In this document: positions 13,112 through 23,676 of the stretch, piece by piece
Position numbering within the stretch: the first letter of the stretch is position 1
How the letters are laid out: every line of letters begins with the position of its first letter
Source: Meconema thalassinum
Lineage: Eukaryota > Arthropoda > Insecta > Orthoptera > Tettigoniidae
Length of the DNA stretch: 64,000 nt
Assembly: GCA_946902985.2 (NCBI GenBank)
Contig: OX336391.1
Location: forward strand, 76,361,947-76,425,946
Direction: 5' to 3'
The notes under the pieces: model-generated
Seen by the model: the letters and a program-made list of their open reading frames with translations, nothing else
Databases searched by the model: none
What the model was told of the DNA's origin: nothing
Program-made: the position numbers and the translations under genes

Positions 13112-13199
13112 ACTTGCAAATGTATTTTATTGACTTTACAGAGTTTCAATACTCAACATTGATATGAGCTGAGAAGGTGCGAGATAGGACGGGGTTAAG

Positions 13200-14191
13200 G
13201 GTGGAAAAGGGAATGCTGCACCCTTTTAGGGAATTCGAAAAGATGTAAGGTTTCGGACACAAGGATTGAATCTTCGGTGAAGGAAGAGACCAAAGATTAG
13301 AATTTGCCTTTGCGTTTATTAAAGCTTTTAAACAGCATATAAAGTTACTTCTAATAAATATAGTTTTAAGAATTAACAAGAAGAAGAATAAAAATGCAAA
13401 TTTGCAAGTTTCTCCAGGAAACGAAAAAGGTTAACAAAATTCCCTTATGAGGGATTAAAAATTTATATTGTTCATAAAAAGAGAGACATAATTAAAAATA
13501 CCTAAACGAGGAACTCTTAATGATTAACCATGATGAATATGATACCACCTTTCAATGAGGTGAAAATACATAACCCTTTCTTTAGGCCAGCAAACACTTG
13601 GCTGGAAACAGTTGGTTGGTCCGCAAGGGGCTGATGCTTTGAAGTAGCAGTTCTATTTGCCCGCACAGGGCTGATGATCGTGGTTAATGCGCCCACACTC
13701 CGGAGGGCCTGGTTCAGAGCCAAGGTTTTGGCGATGTTCAGTCGTGATGACGAGAGTTGACCAGCAGTGAGATGTTTCTTGGTATTAACATCTCCGCTGG
13801 TTCGAGAAGTTCTCTTTTCATTAGGCAGACTTTGAACTGAGTACAGCGTTTGTAGAAAATGCCCAGCCGCCAGCTGGAACAAAGGTTGGCCTGGAGCCTA
13901 ACTCCGTGTTGACGTGAAGCAGGGCCGCTGGGAAGGCCGTGACTCCAGAGGGTAATGACCCCCGGCAAGCTTGTAGCAGCAAGTGACTGAAGATGGAGAG
14001 TCGACACATAGGCCGATAGACCTAAGGTTATATAGTGGTAGTGACGTCAGCGCGCCGAACCTTCCAGAATGAAGGAGGGGTGAAAAAGCAGCCAATCAAA
14101 GCACAGCCCCATGCACATTGCGAGCGTTGCCGCTGGGGTGAGCACAGTACCTCATGAGAAAGTGTGACGGTATGGTGCGTCTAGAAAGACA
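13200..14191 (-). repeat. Left LTR of Bel-Pao copy 1 (3' LTR), proposed limits
   Basis: Begins TGGAAAAGGG and ends AGAAAGACA in plus orientation, so both ends follow TG...CA. The last 150 bp (from about 14,040) align closely with 20,705-20,858, and 13,260-13,480 aligns loosely with 19,850-20,100. The middle does not align with the right LTR, which is odd for a pair born together. Limits are inferred from the shared ends, not from a clean target duplication. Confidence 0.6.
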
Positions 14192-14429
14192 CTTCAGAAA
14201 AAAAGGTAAGTTGACATGAATAATACAGAAAAACAATTAAACTGAAACACCAATAAAATAAATAATCAGAACACCGCGTTCAGACTGCAATTAACGAAAA
14301 AAAAATTATGGGGCAGAAAAATTGAACGTGTGTTTCAAACCGTAAGGGAAACATAGCCTACTAAAAACATTCGCAAGAGCGAACATGCTGGGAGGGGCGA
14401 GAAAAAATTGCAGTAAGAAAGCGCAGAAG

Positions 14430-15384
14430 TTAGGCCTCGCGTGGCAAATGAGCAATCATGGTGATTGGCCTAAGAAAATGACCAGCAGAAGTCTGCAGTT
14501 TTACCACGCGAACCCTACCATCTCTGCCAGGAAAGCACTCAACAACCCTACCCAAATTCCAGACAAGAGGGGGACTAGGGTCTTTCAAAAGGACCAAGTC
14601 CCCCTACCTGAAGGTTAGAGCAGGAAACACGCCATTTACAACGCTGCTGAAGCAAACCGAGGTATTCCAACCTCCAGTGGCACCAAAAAATGTTGCGCAA
14701 ACTTTCAATTTTGCGCCAAGAAATGGCTAAAGAAGATTCAGAATTAGAATATTACAAAGGGGGAGAGGCAGTCAACGGACCACCGATAAGAAAATGGCCT
14801 GGCGTTAATGGCAGAAGATCTGAAGGATCATTAGATAAGGGTGATAAAGGACGAGAATTAATTATGCCCTCAATAAAAATGATTAAGGAATTAAACTCTT
14901 CATGAGAAAGGGGGGTGTGGCCACAAACACGTCTAAGGTGCTTCTTGGTGAGTTTCACACATGACTCCCACCGCCCACCTTGATGAGGTGCATAAGGGGG
15001 GATGAAGTGCCACTTGAAATTTCTCTGGTGAGCATAATCAGTAATCCTTTCCAGCGCTGAATTTTGAGTAAGAGCTCTCTTAATTTGTTCAGAAGCTCCG
15101 ATAAAATTTTTAGCATTATCTGAGAATACTTCTGAAGGAAGACCTCGGCGAGCAGAAAATCTGGCAAAAGCTGCCAACAAGTAAGCAGTAGAGGCGTTGG
15201 TAACTAGTTCTAAGTGAACTGCTCCGGTGACCATACATACAAACAGCGAAATATAGAGTTTTCCAGAAATACATTTTTTGGCCTCAGGAGAATTTCTTCT
15301 GTAAACAAAAGGCCCGGAATAATTCACCCCCGTAAAGGTAAAGGGTCTGGCAGGCGCAGATCTAAAGTTGGGAAGATCACCCAT
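14430..15384 (-). pseudogene. Bel-Pao integrase core and C-terminus, copy 1
   Basis: The frame 15,384-14,752 holds the DDE integrase core: the first catalytic position reads GVNYSGPF where copy 2 reads GVDYSGPF, so the first Asp is replaced by Asn. The second Asp is in [10 protein letters not shown] and the Glu in GGRWESC. The C-terminal part (14,752 to about 14,430) is shifted out of frame relative to copy 2. The protein would insert element cDNA in the nucleus; this copy could not. Confidence 0.85.
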
Positions 15385-15399
15385 GAGCTGAGCGGTAAT

Positions 15400-16221
15400 T
15401 TAAGGGTTGGATTTAAAACATGGAATGCACTTCCGGATAACAGAGGTAACTTCATGCACTCCGTTTATGGGCCAATACCTTTCACGAATGACAGAAAGTA
15501 ATGTACGAGTTCCAGCATGAAGATGCTGGTAATGATACTGACGAATGATTAAGGAAGTGACATGTTGCTTTGAGGGAAGAATAATTGGATGTTTTTTATC
15601 CTCAGAAAGATCAGCCAAAGATAAACGTCCTCCTACTCTTAGTAAACCATCAGTATCCAAAAAAGGGGCGAGTGAGGAAAGCCTACTCGATTTCTTAAGG
15701 GACAACACCTGGCATTCTTCAGAGAATATTTCTTGTTGAGTAAGCCATAAGATTTTTGTAGTGGCTAAACCTAATTCAGAAAGGGTTAAATATGGCTTAG
15801 GAGAAAGGGGTTGTTCTACCACAAAATATTTCCATCGAAGGAGATAAGCCATAACCCTCACCAATTTATGGAAAGAGGAATATCGCTGCAAGAGAAGGGG
15901 AGAGTCGGAAACGAGAAGAGAAGATCCAGTAATCTTACCAGCATCCGGCAAGTCTGATAACTCCGGAAGAGGAAAATTTGGCCAAGCGGAAGGTTCTTGC
16001 AGAAGCCAACGGGGACCGTGCCAGTATAATGTCAGGTTAGCCAACATAAGAGGGGAACATCCCCGAGAAATGACATCTGCAGGGTTCTCCTTGCCAGATA
16101 CATAATGCCATTGTTCAAGGTTAGACAATTGTTGAATTTTGGACACCCTATTAGCTACAAACACCTGCCAATGCGAGGGAGGTTTGGCAATCCATGCCAA
16201 CGTGATGGCTGAGTCATCCAA
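15400..16221 (-). pseudogene. Bel-Pao RNase H end and integrase zinc-binding region, copy 1
   Basis: Starts with the end of RNase H (DSAITLAWI, then VSGKENPADVISRGC) and continues to an HHCC zinc-binding module (QYHYQHLHAGT ... CIPCFKSNP) that precedes the integrase core. The frame ends just before the core at 15,400, where a stop interrupts what is continuous in copy 2. Copy 2 also has a short extra stretch (about 22,584-22,596) missing here. Confidence 0.85.
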
Positions 16222-16328
16222 AAGTAAGTTTTAATAAGTCGGATTTTTAAAGATTGACGGATTTTGACCGATAATTCAACCGCCACAAGTTCCAGTCGTG
16301 GCAAGGATAAAGATTGAAGAGGGGCCAC

Positions 16329-17233
16329 CTATGACTTAGCGCAAATTATATTGGAAAAGAAATATGATTGGACAAAATTACGGCAAACAATATACGCACA
16401 ACATCCATAAGCTTTCAATGAGCTATCGGCAAAGATGTGAAGTTCATATCCTCCACAGGAGTAAAAGGGAATAATCACTAGCGGGATAATAACATTAGAA
16501 AGATCTTCCAAACTATTTCTATAAGAAATCCAATTTTTTTTTGCAACTCTGAAGGAACTGGTTCATCCCAACCAGTTTTCAAGGACCAAAGGTCTTGCAT
16601 GAAAGCTTTGCCGTGACGATGATTGGCGCCAAAAATTGGAGAGGATCAAATATCTTTGCAATCTCAGACAAAATTTGCCGCGTAGTTTGCGGTTGGATGT
16701 CACTGAGATTAATTTTGAAAAAGAAAAAATCCTTTTGAGGACTCCAATAGATGCCTAGAGTTTTGATAGAATTACTTTCCTGAAGAAGTCCTACTGAGTC
16801 GTTATTGACTGAGGATAATGGAAATTTAGAAAGGAATTCCTCCGAATTAGAGTTCCATTTGCACAAGGAAAATCCGCCTCCCAAAAGCAAAGCTGTCAAA
16901 TCTTCAGAGACTTGCAGTGCTTCAGATACTGACTCAAATGAATGAAGAAAATCGTCAACGTAAAATGATGATTTTAACACTTCAGAAGCCTTAGGAGAAT
17001 ACAACGGGCCATCCTGTTCAGCAAGTAATTTCAACGTACGTATGGCTAAAAAAAGCAGAAGGCTTTAGTCCATATGTTAATGTTTTTAGTCGAAAAATCT
17101 TGACAGGTTTAGTAGGCTCGTCGCACCAAAGAATTCTCTGAAGGTCGCACTGTTGTTGATCGACCAAAATCTGTCTATACATCTGTTTGATATCGGATAT
17201 CACTGCGATAGGAAACAAGCGAAAATTCATCAA
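16329..17233 (-). pseudogene. Bel-Pao reverse transcriptase and RNase H start, copy 1
   Basis: Three overlapping or adjacent minus frames. 17,233-17,018 carries the first catalytic Asp region (AVISDIKQMYRQI) and TYGLKPS. 17,034-16,579 carries the YVDDFL catalytic box. 16,511-16,329 holds the RNase H motif IFADSSLKAYG. The breaks near 17,030 and 16,540 are frameshifts against what should be one polyprotein. Role: copying element RNA to DNA. Confidence 0.85.
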
Positions 17234-19536
17234 AACAGAAGAAATGTCTGATTGAATTGGAGGGCATTCAGAGAAGTTCTGTTGGCATCCAATGCAGAGG
17301 CATTAAAGACCACTGTTATGTTTTCCTTGAAAATTTCATTCTCCCAAACAGGATGGTGATTGAGGTAAATTACTTCAGATGGGGTACAGGAAGCATAATC
17401 GTTCATGGTAACAACCTCCATGTGATCGAGCGCCTCATATTCCTCCATAAATGTGGAATATCGAGTTTTAACAACAGGGTCACGTTTAAATTTGCTTTCC
17501 ACAGCATAGAGTGCTCTACGAGCCCTAGGGTGTGTTTCAAATAAAAGAGGTGGGTTATCCACACGGGGCATTATTACGACAAATCTACCCTCTGAATTGC
17601 GTTTGGTTGTTTCGCGAAACAGGTTTTCACACATTTCATTTTCAACTGAGGAAGGTGAAACTGAATCTATAGTTTCGATTTTCCAAAATCTTTCTAAGTT
17701 GTAATCGAGACTTGCATTGACAAAATGACATTGTGAGAAATTTTGAAATGACTTACCAGGGACTTGACCCGTTACTAACCAACCTAGCATGGTATGATGA
17801 ACAAACACTCCTGGTGATATTTTGACCTTAGAGCTAAGGAGACATTGCCAAAATACTTGGGCACTGAGAAGTATGTCTACTGGAGCGTTCGTATTACATG
17901 TTGGATCTGCCAACTGAATGTTATGAGGAAATTGCCAATTTCTAATTTCAAAAGAAGTACTAGGGGTATTACTGCCAATAGTATCAATGGCAAGACAATT
18001 CAACTGAAATGTTGTGTTACAATTAACAGCATCTTTGATATGAATACGAACAAAATGCAATGATTTAACATTGCTGTTGTTAATACCGGTAACCTGAATT
18101 AATGTAGGTTGCTTGGGAAGACCAAGTTTCTTAATGAGACGCTCACTTATGAAGTCATGGGTGGCGGCATTATCCAATAAGGCACGGGCTTCAAGCCATC
18201 TACCAGAGGAATCTTGAACCTTTAATAACACGGTTGATAGTAGCACCTGGGAACTACGAATAGAGCTAGAGCTCTGAGTATAATATTGCGCATTGGCTCC
18301 TGGGGATGTATCTTTAGAACTTCCAGGGGAAGGAGCCTGACGTGGCTTTTCAAACCTATGAAGCAAGGTGTGATGTTGAGCCTTGCAATGGGAACAAGTA
18401 TTTTTAGATAAGCAATCAGGCACCATATGCCTAGCTGACAGGCAGTTGTAGCAATATCTTTTTTGAGCTATTAATTTGCGTCTTTCGTCGGTAGAAAGAG
18501 CTTTAAAGGCAACGCAGGAATATAACCTGTGAGGCGCTTTACAGAGAATACAATCTGTTGAATTATGTTGAACAGTAAAGACAGCAGATTTGTTTATTTT
18601 AGTACCGACTGGCTTGACAACATTAGATTTGTTATCTGCACTTCCTGACGTATGACAGGCTACGGCTGATAAAACCTGACATCTATTATTTATAACCGTA
18701 AGCAGTGAATCATAGGTATATGAAGTGTCATTTGTTATTTCCCTCTCCCATGCCTTTAAGGTTGATGGATCAAATTTATAAGTAACCAAGTGAACTAAGA
18801 ATAGATCCCAATGTTCGACCGGTTTATTCAACCGTGCCAATGCTCTGACGTGTAGTTGGACCGTGTCACTTAAGGCTCGCAGTGTTGACAAATTGTCAGC
18901 ACGCAAGGCGGGCAGGTTGAATAAGGCTTGAATATGCCTTTGTATACATAATCTTTCGTTGCCATAACGGCCTTTAAGAAGCTCTATAGCAATGTTATAG
19001 TTTTCTCCTGTTAAGGGGAGTTCTCTTATAAGTTGAAGGGGTGGGCCCTGCAAAGTGGATTTTATGTAATGGAATTTCTGAATTTCTGGAAGTGTGGCAT
19101 TATCATGTACTAATGAACTGAACAATTCAAAGAATGATTGCCGCACCTCCTCATTTCCTGAAAAATGTGGAATTTCGATTTTAGGTAGCAATGGTTTGAC
19201 ACTATTCCCATTGTCACTAATTCTTCCTTGAGTTTCCTCTACCTTCAACGCCAGGGTCAAAGTTCTAACTAATGCCACAGCCCAAGCGTGTGTATCAAAG
19301 TAATTACTCTCTACTTCTTCCCTATCCGACTGATGTTTCGGACTTTTGATTTCAACTTCAAGTTGCACGAGATCATATTTCTCGTACGCCTGATCAAAAG
19401 CTTTTAAAAGCTGAGATATAATATCAAGGTTTTGTTCCTCTTTAGGCAGAGAAGCTAAATATTTTTGAAATCGGGTGAGTTGGCCCTTGTAGGCCGCCCG
19501 AGAGTTTAACAGTTTTTCATCTATTATTACTGGCAT
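17230..19536 (-). CDS. Bel-Pao Gag-protease polyprotein (N-terminal part of Pol), copy 1
   Basis: A 768-residue frame. Residues about 110-290 match the Bel-Pao capsid region (DUF1759 type). Cys/His knuckles lie at about 329-393 (CILCKAPHRLYSC, CYNCLSARHMVPDC, CSHCKAQHH). A pepsin-like protease follows at about 452-461, reading ALLDNAATHDF; the active triad, normally D-S/T-G/A, is here D-N-A, which may be inactive. The frame runs on into the connection to RT and is lost at 17,230. The Met at 19,536 sits about 220 bp inside the primer-binding site, a normal leader length. This is the best preserved part of copy 1. Confidence 0.85.
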   Translation of the reverse strand: MPVIIDEKLLNSRAAYKGQLTRFQKYLASLPKEEQNLDIISQLLKAFDQAYEKYDLVQLEVEIKSPKHQSDREEVESNYFDTHAWAVALVRTLTLALKVEETQGRISDNGNSVKPLLPKIEIPHFSGNEEVRQSFFELFSSLVHDNATLPEIQKFHYIKSTLQGPPLQLIRELPLTGENYNIAIELLKGRYGNERLCIQRHIQALFNLPALRADNLSTLRALSDTVQLHVRALARLNKPVEHWDLFLVHLVTYKFDPSTLKAWEREITNDTSYTYDSLLTVINNRCQVLSAVACHTSGSADNKSNVVKPVGTKINKSAVFTVQHNSTDCILCKAPHRLYSCVAFKALSTDERRKLIAQKRYCYNCLSARHMVPDCLSKNTCSHCKAQHHTLLHRFEKPRQAPSPGSSKDTSPGANAQYYTQSSSSIRSSQVLLSTVLLKVQDSSGRWLEARALLDNAATHDFISERLIKKLGLPKQPTLIQVTGINNSNVKSLHFVRIHIKDAVNCNTTFQLNCLAIDTIGSNTPSTSFEIRNWQFPHNIQLADPTCNTNAPVDILLSAQVFWQCLLSSKVKISPGVFVHHTMLGWLVTGQVPGKSFQNFSQCHFVNASLDYNLERFWKIETIDSVSPSSVENEMCENLFRETTKRNSEGRFVVIMPRVDNPPLLFETHPRARRALYAVESKFKRDPVVKTRYSTFMEEYEALDHMEVVTMNDYASCTPSEVIYLNHHPVWENEIFKENITVVFNASALDANRTSLNALQFNQTFLLF

Positions 19537-19756
19537 GGCTGGAAAGTTGGACTAACTCACTCACCAAAGCTGCTTGCAGCACCAGACTGAGACCCGCTTT
19601 CCGCAAAGAGAACAGTTGTACAATATGCTGGGATTGTTTCCGCCTTACCGCAGATCTCCTGCGCTAGCCACGGTATACTGAAATGTATAAGACAAATGTT
19701 AGATTGCACAATTTTTTTTTGAAATAGAATATGTGGTCTCAGAATTAAAGTTCTGG

Positions 19757-19780
19757 ATTCGATCCCGGGTTTCGGCACCA
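19757..19780 (-). promoter_or_regulatory. Primer-binding site of Bel-Pao copy 1 (tRNA-Phe type)
   Basis: On the plus strand the sequence TTCGATCCCGGGTTTCGGCA plus CCA is the 3' end of a tRNA including the CCA tail; the GCCGAAA-pairing acceptor strand is that of metazoan tRNA-Phe. The minus strand is therefore complementary to it over more than 20 nt, longer than the usual 18. It directly abuts the proposed LTR end at 19,781, which supports that boundary. Confidence 0.7.
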
Positions 19781-20858
19781 TGGAAAGGGGTTTATGTTAA
19801 GATATCACCCCAACTGGGAAATAGCATTGGATTAGGTTAAGGGCACACAGTGGACTGTAATGGAAGAGACCAAAAGTTACTTGACTGTTGATACATTAAT
19901 TTGATTGTTATAAAACTTGAGATAAATAGTAACAATTATTTGCATTAAAAGGATTATTTAAAAGAGAAAATTAAAAATGCCTGTTTCTCCAGGAAACTCA
20001 GAAACAACTTGCAAGTAGCATTGACTAGAAAAAAAAGGAATGAAGAAAGACTAATAACAAGCAACTCGATAAAAAAAATCATAGAGAAAATTCCTTGACA
20101 ATAAAGTTAGAAATAGTAAAGGCTTGGCCTTGTATTATGTAAAATGAGTGATTGGTTACCACCAGTTCGATACTTCATACAAGGAGTATCTTCCATAAGT
20201 AATCCTGCGGGGACCCCGCTGACAATAGCAGGAAGCGATGATGATTGTCCGGGCAGGACAAGTTAGTTCATCGAGAATCCAAGGTCAGAGAGTAGACCAT
20301 GAATTGGCTGGCCCGCGAAGAGCGGGTCGTGAAGTCCAGGGAAGTTATTCTCTAAGAAGCCGTGATGTGGCTTCCAAAGGAGATAGATGATAATTCCTCT
20401 AGCAAAACTTAACCAGCAGTGCCAGGCCTCTTGGGAATGACCTGGTTTAGCAGGTGCGAGCAATTACGATTCCACCGTGCCACGTTGTAGAGAATTTAAG
20501 TGACGAAGCTGTCGCCTAGATGAAGGTTGTTGACCCCGGAGTGCTCGGCCCAACAAAGTCTAAGCAGTGAGGCATGCCATGTAGATAGCTTCAGGTCAAC
20601 AGTGTTGGTAAACAGTGCGCCGAGCAGGCTGCACTGAAGTGGTCAGACAGCCGTGGGCAGGTGAAGACAGACACCGCAGTACAGCGATGCGGAGAATATA
20701 TAGGAGTAATGACGACAGCGCGCCGAATATTTCAGAATGAAGGAGGGGTGTCAAACAGCCAATCAACGCACAGCCCCATGCACATTGCGAGGGCTGCCGC
20801 TGAGGTGAGCACAATACCTCATGAGAAAGTGTGACAGTATGGTGCGTCTAGAAAGACA
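19781..20858 (-). repeat. Middle Bel-Pao LTR, shared by copies 1 and 2
   Basis: Begins TGGAAAGGGG beside the primer-binding site of copy 1 and ends AGAAAGACA beside the 3' end of copy 2. It thus serves as the 5' LTR of copy 1 and the 3' LTR of copy 2, an LTR-body-LTR-body arrangement. Its centre differs strongly from the left LTR. Confidence 0.65.
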
Positions 20859-20875
20859 CTTCAGAAAAAAGGTGA

Positions 20876-21070
20876 AGGAAGAAGGAAGATTGTAGTTTTA
20901 CGTGACCGTGAATCTTTTGATTATGAGCCACGGGACCTCCTTTTTACGTGGAATCCGAACCACAGGGCATGGCATTTCACTTCGAAAATCTCACATGCAT
21001 TGACCGGGAATCGAACCCGGACCGCCTTGGTGAGAGGTAGACAGCTAGACCGCTGAGCCACCAAGCCCCC
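20876..21070 (-). mobile_element. tRNA-derived SINE with 13-bp target duplication
   Basis: On the minus strand the element opens with a tRNA-like head: an A-box-like GGCTCAGCGGTCTAGCTG and a B-box GGTTCGATTCCCGG, followed by a non-tRNA body and a short pyrimidine-rich tail. It is flanked by the 13-bp duplication AGAAAAAAGGTGA at 20,863-20,875 and 21,071-21,083. Copy 1 of Bel-Pao has the empty site near 14,196-14,208. RNA polymerase III transcription and LINE-driven insertion are inferred from the family type. Confidence 0.85.
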
Positions 21071-21312
21071 AGAAAAAAGGTGAGTTGACAAGAATATTAA
21101 AGAACAACAATTCAAATGAAACATAAGTTAAATAAATAAATAAATAATCAGAACACTGCGTTCATACTGCAATTATAACGAAAAGAAATAATGGGGCAGA
21201 ATAATTGAACGTGTGTTTCAAACCGTACGGGAAACATAGCCTACAAAAAACATTCGCAAAAGCGAACATGCTGGGAGGGGCGAGAAAAAATTGCAGTAAG
21301 AAAGCGCAGAAG

Positions 21313-23110
21313 TTAGGCCTCGTGTGGCAAAGGAGCAATCATAGTGATTGGCCTGAGAAAATGACCAGCAGAAGTCTGCAGTTTTACCACGCGAACCCTA
21401 CCATCTCTGCCAGGAAAGCACTCAACAACCCTACCCAAATTCCAGACAAGAGGGGGACTAGGGTCCTTCAACAGGACCAAGTCCCCTACCTGAAGTTTAG
21501 GGCAGGAAACACGCCATTTACCACGCTGCTGAAGCAAACCGAGGTATTCCAACCTCCAGCGGCGCCAAAAATTGTTCCGCAAACTTTCAATTTTGCGCCA
21601 AGAAATGGCTAAAGAAGATTCAGAATTTGAATATAACAAAGAGGGAGAGGCAGTCAACAGACCACCGATAAGAAAATGGCCTGGCGTTAATGGCAGAAGA
21701 TCTGAAGGATCATTAGATAAGGGTGATAAAGGACGAGAATTAATTATGCCCTCAATAAAAATAATTAAGGAATTAAACTCTTCATGAGAAAGGGGGGTGT
21801 GGCCACAAACACGTCTAAGGTGCTTCATGGTGCGTTTCACACAAGGCTCCCAACGCCCACCTTGATGAGGTGCATAAGAGGGGATAAAGTGCCACTTGAA
21901 ATTTCTCTGGTGAGCATAATCAGTAATCCTTTCCAGCGCTGAATTGTGAGTAAGAGCTCTCTTAATTTGTTCAGAAGCTCCGATAAATCTTTTAGCATTA
22001 TCTGAGAATACTTCTGAAGAAAGACCTCGGCGAGCAGAAAATCTGGCAAAAGCTGCCAACAAGTAAGCAGTAGAGGCGTTGGTAACTAGTTGTAAGTGAA
22101 CTGCTCCGGTGACCGTACATACAAACAGCAAAATATAGAGTTTTCCAGAAATACATTTTTTGGCCGCAGGAGAATTTCTTCTGTAAACAAAAGGCCCAGA
22201 ATAATCTACCCCCGTAAAGGTAAAGGGTCTAGCAGGCGCAGATCTAAAGTTGGGAAGATCAACCATGAGCTGAGCGGTAATTTTAGGGTTGGATTTAAAA
22301 CATGGAATGCACTTCCGGATAACAGAGGTAACTTCATGCACTCCGTTTATGGGCCAATACCTTTCACGAATGACAGAAAGTAATGTACGAATTCCAGCAT
22401 GAAGATGCTGGTAATGATACTGACGAATGATTAAGGAAGTGACATGATGCTTTGAGGGAAGAATAATTGGATGTTTTTTATCCTCAGAAAGATCAGCCAA
22501 AGATAAACGTCCTCCTACTCTTAGTAAACCATCAATATCCAAAAAAGGGGCGAGTGAGGAAAGCCTACTCGATTTCTTAAGGGATTGACCTTGGGACAAC
22601 ACCTGGTATTCTTCAGAGAATATTTCTCGTTGAGTAAGCCATAAGATTTTTGTAGTGGCTAAACCTAATTCAGAAAGGGTTAAATATGGCTTAGGAAAAA
22701 GGGGTTGTTCTACCACAAAATATTTCCATCGAAGGAGATAAGCCATAACCCTCACCAATTTATGGAAAGAGGAATATCGCTGCAAGAGAAGGGGAGAGTC
22801 GGAAACGAGAAGAGAAGATCCAGTAATCTTACCAGCATCCGGCAAGTCTGATAACTCCGGAAGAGGAAAATTTGGCCAAGCGGAAGGTTCTTGCAGAAGC
22901 CAAAGGGGACCGTGCCAGTATAATGTCAGGTTAGCCAACCTAAGAGGGGAACATCCCCGAGAAATGACATCTGCAGGGTTCTCCTTGCCAGATACATGAT
23001 GCCATTTTTCAAGGTTAGACAATTGTTGAATTTTGGACACCCTATTAGCTACAAACACGTGCCAATGCGAGAGGGGTTTGGCAATCCATGCCAACGTGAT
23101 GGCTGAGTCA
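21313..23110 (-). CDS. Bel-Pao RNase H end, integrase and C-terminal domain, copy 2
   Basis: One open frame of about 600 residues. It starts in RNase H (DSAITLAWI; the few residues before it come from the neighbouring sequence), then has the zinc-binding HHCC module, the integrase core ([25 protein letters not shown]: all three acidic residues kept) and the C-terminal DUF5641-type region ending HFLRPITMIAPLPHEA. It lacks Gag, protease and RT, so it is a fragment, but the retained part has no stop and is better preserved than copy 1. Confidence 0.85.
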
Positions 23111-23153
23111 CTAGCCGACGAGACGGGAATAAAGCAAAGCATTACAAGTCAAG
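23111..23153 (+). pseudogene. Leader exon 1 (3' part) of the PolB gene
   Basis: Ends at a GT donor (AAG then GTGAGT). The last codons encode SKALQVK, matching the KPLQVK that ends leader exon 1 of the IAP gene in element 1 (42,902-42,994 and 62,479-62,571). A stop codon lies in the frame just upstream (TAA near 23,130) and the exon is cut on the left by the Bel-Pao truncation. Role: 5' coding or leader exon of the polymerase transcript, inferred from the parallel gene. Confidence 0.55.
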
Positions 23154-23261
23154 GTGAGTTTTTTTTTGTATATATAACCTGTTTGATTTTGTTTTGTTTA
23201 TGACGTGCATAAACTATATGGAATTGATATTCTTATTGTGGTTTATTTTATTTCTTTTTAG

Positions 23262-23348
23262 AGTGTTGGAAAACGCTTGTCCACTGTTGATAACCAGGAT
23301 CGTGTGTGTTTGGGACCATTGTCAAGCAGTCTACAGCTGAAAACTCAG
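23262..23348 (+). pseudogene. Leader exon 2 of the PolB gene
   Basis: An 87-nt block with a clean acceptor (TTTCTTTTTAG) and donor (GTGAGAG), 29 codons in one open frame, beginning SVGKRLSTVDN and ending LQLKTQ. The matching IAP exon in element 1 has 34 codons, begins KLxNKSLTA and ends ELFKTQ or ELFKNQ. Exon position, phase and both edges agree, so these are homologous exons. The intron between the two PolB leader exons is 108 bp. Confidence 0.65.
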
Positions 23349-23491
23349 GTGAGAGTGTTCTTTCAAAATAATGTCTTTTACTGCTGCGGATACGTTAACT
23401 TGGGAACCCCTAAACAGTTGTTTCAAATCGTGTGTGTGCTCTGGTCGTGTGGTCAATGTTAGAAAAAGTTTGATTCCCAAAGATTTTCTAG

Positions 23492-23676
23492 AATCTTGTT
23501 TTGAAATTTAAAAAAATGAAATTTGTATAGCGCAACGCTTGCATACGGCTTTAAATGTGAATACAGAACTGGTGTGCGATTTCATATATAAAAAGGACGT
23601 AGAGCATAAAGAGACATTTTATATTTGCAGTAAAATGCAAGAGCTACTCATAGCCCATAATTTGGAACAGTGGTAT
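23492..23676 (+). pseudogene. PolB N-terminal coding fragment left of the Gypsy insertion
   Basis: After a possible acceptor (TTTTCTAG at 23,484-23,491) a frame opens that runs stop-free from about 23,522 to the Gypsy insertion point, ending HNLEQW at the boundary. The frame resumes in phase at 39,044 once the element and one GTAT duplication are discounted, and the residues across the site match the conserved N-terminal region of this PolB family. An A-run near 23,512 appears to contain an indel relative to the upstream exon phase. Confidence 0.7.

Larger units (their letters stand above)
13200..20858 (-). mobile_element. Bel-Pao LTR retrotransposon, copy 1
   Basis: A minus-strand element with a proposed 3' LTR (13,200-14,191), a coding body (about 14,430-19,536), a primer-binding site (19,757-19,780) and a proposed 5' LTR (19,781-20,858). 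Gene order gag, protease, RT, RNase H, integrase, and the DUF1759/DUF1758-like regions, place it in Bel-Pao. The coding region has several frame breaks, so the copy is dead. The right LTR doubles as the 3' LTR of copy 2. Confidence 0.85.
20859..23110 (-). mobile_element. Bel-Pao copy 2, truncated body
   Basis: Only RNase H end to integrase C-terminus remains. Homology to copy 1 stops at about 23,110 (copy 1 continues past the matching point, 16,213), where sequence of the PolB locus begins. The segment 20,859-21,312 matches the region between integrase and 3' LTR in copy 1, apart from a SINE insertion. Copies 1 and 2 are close relatives in the integrase region. Confidence 0.8.
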
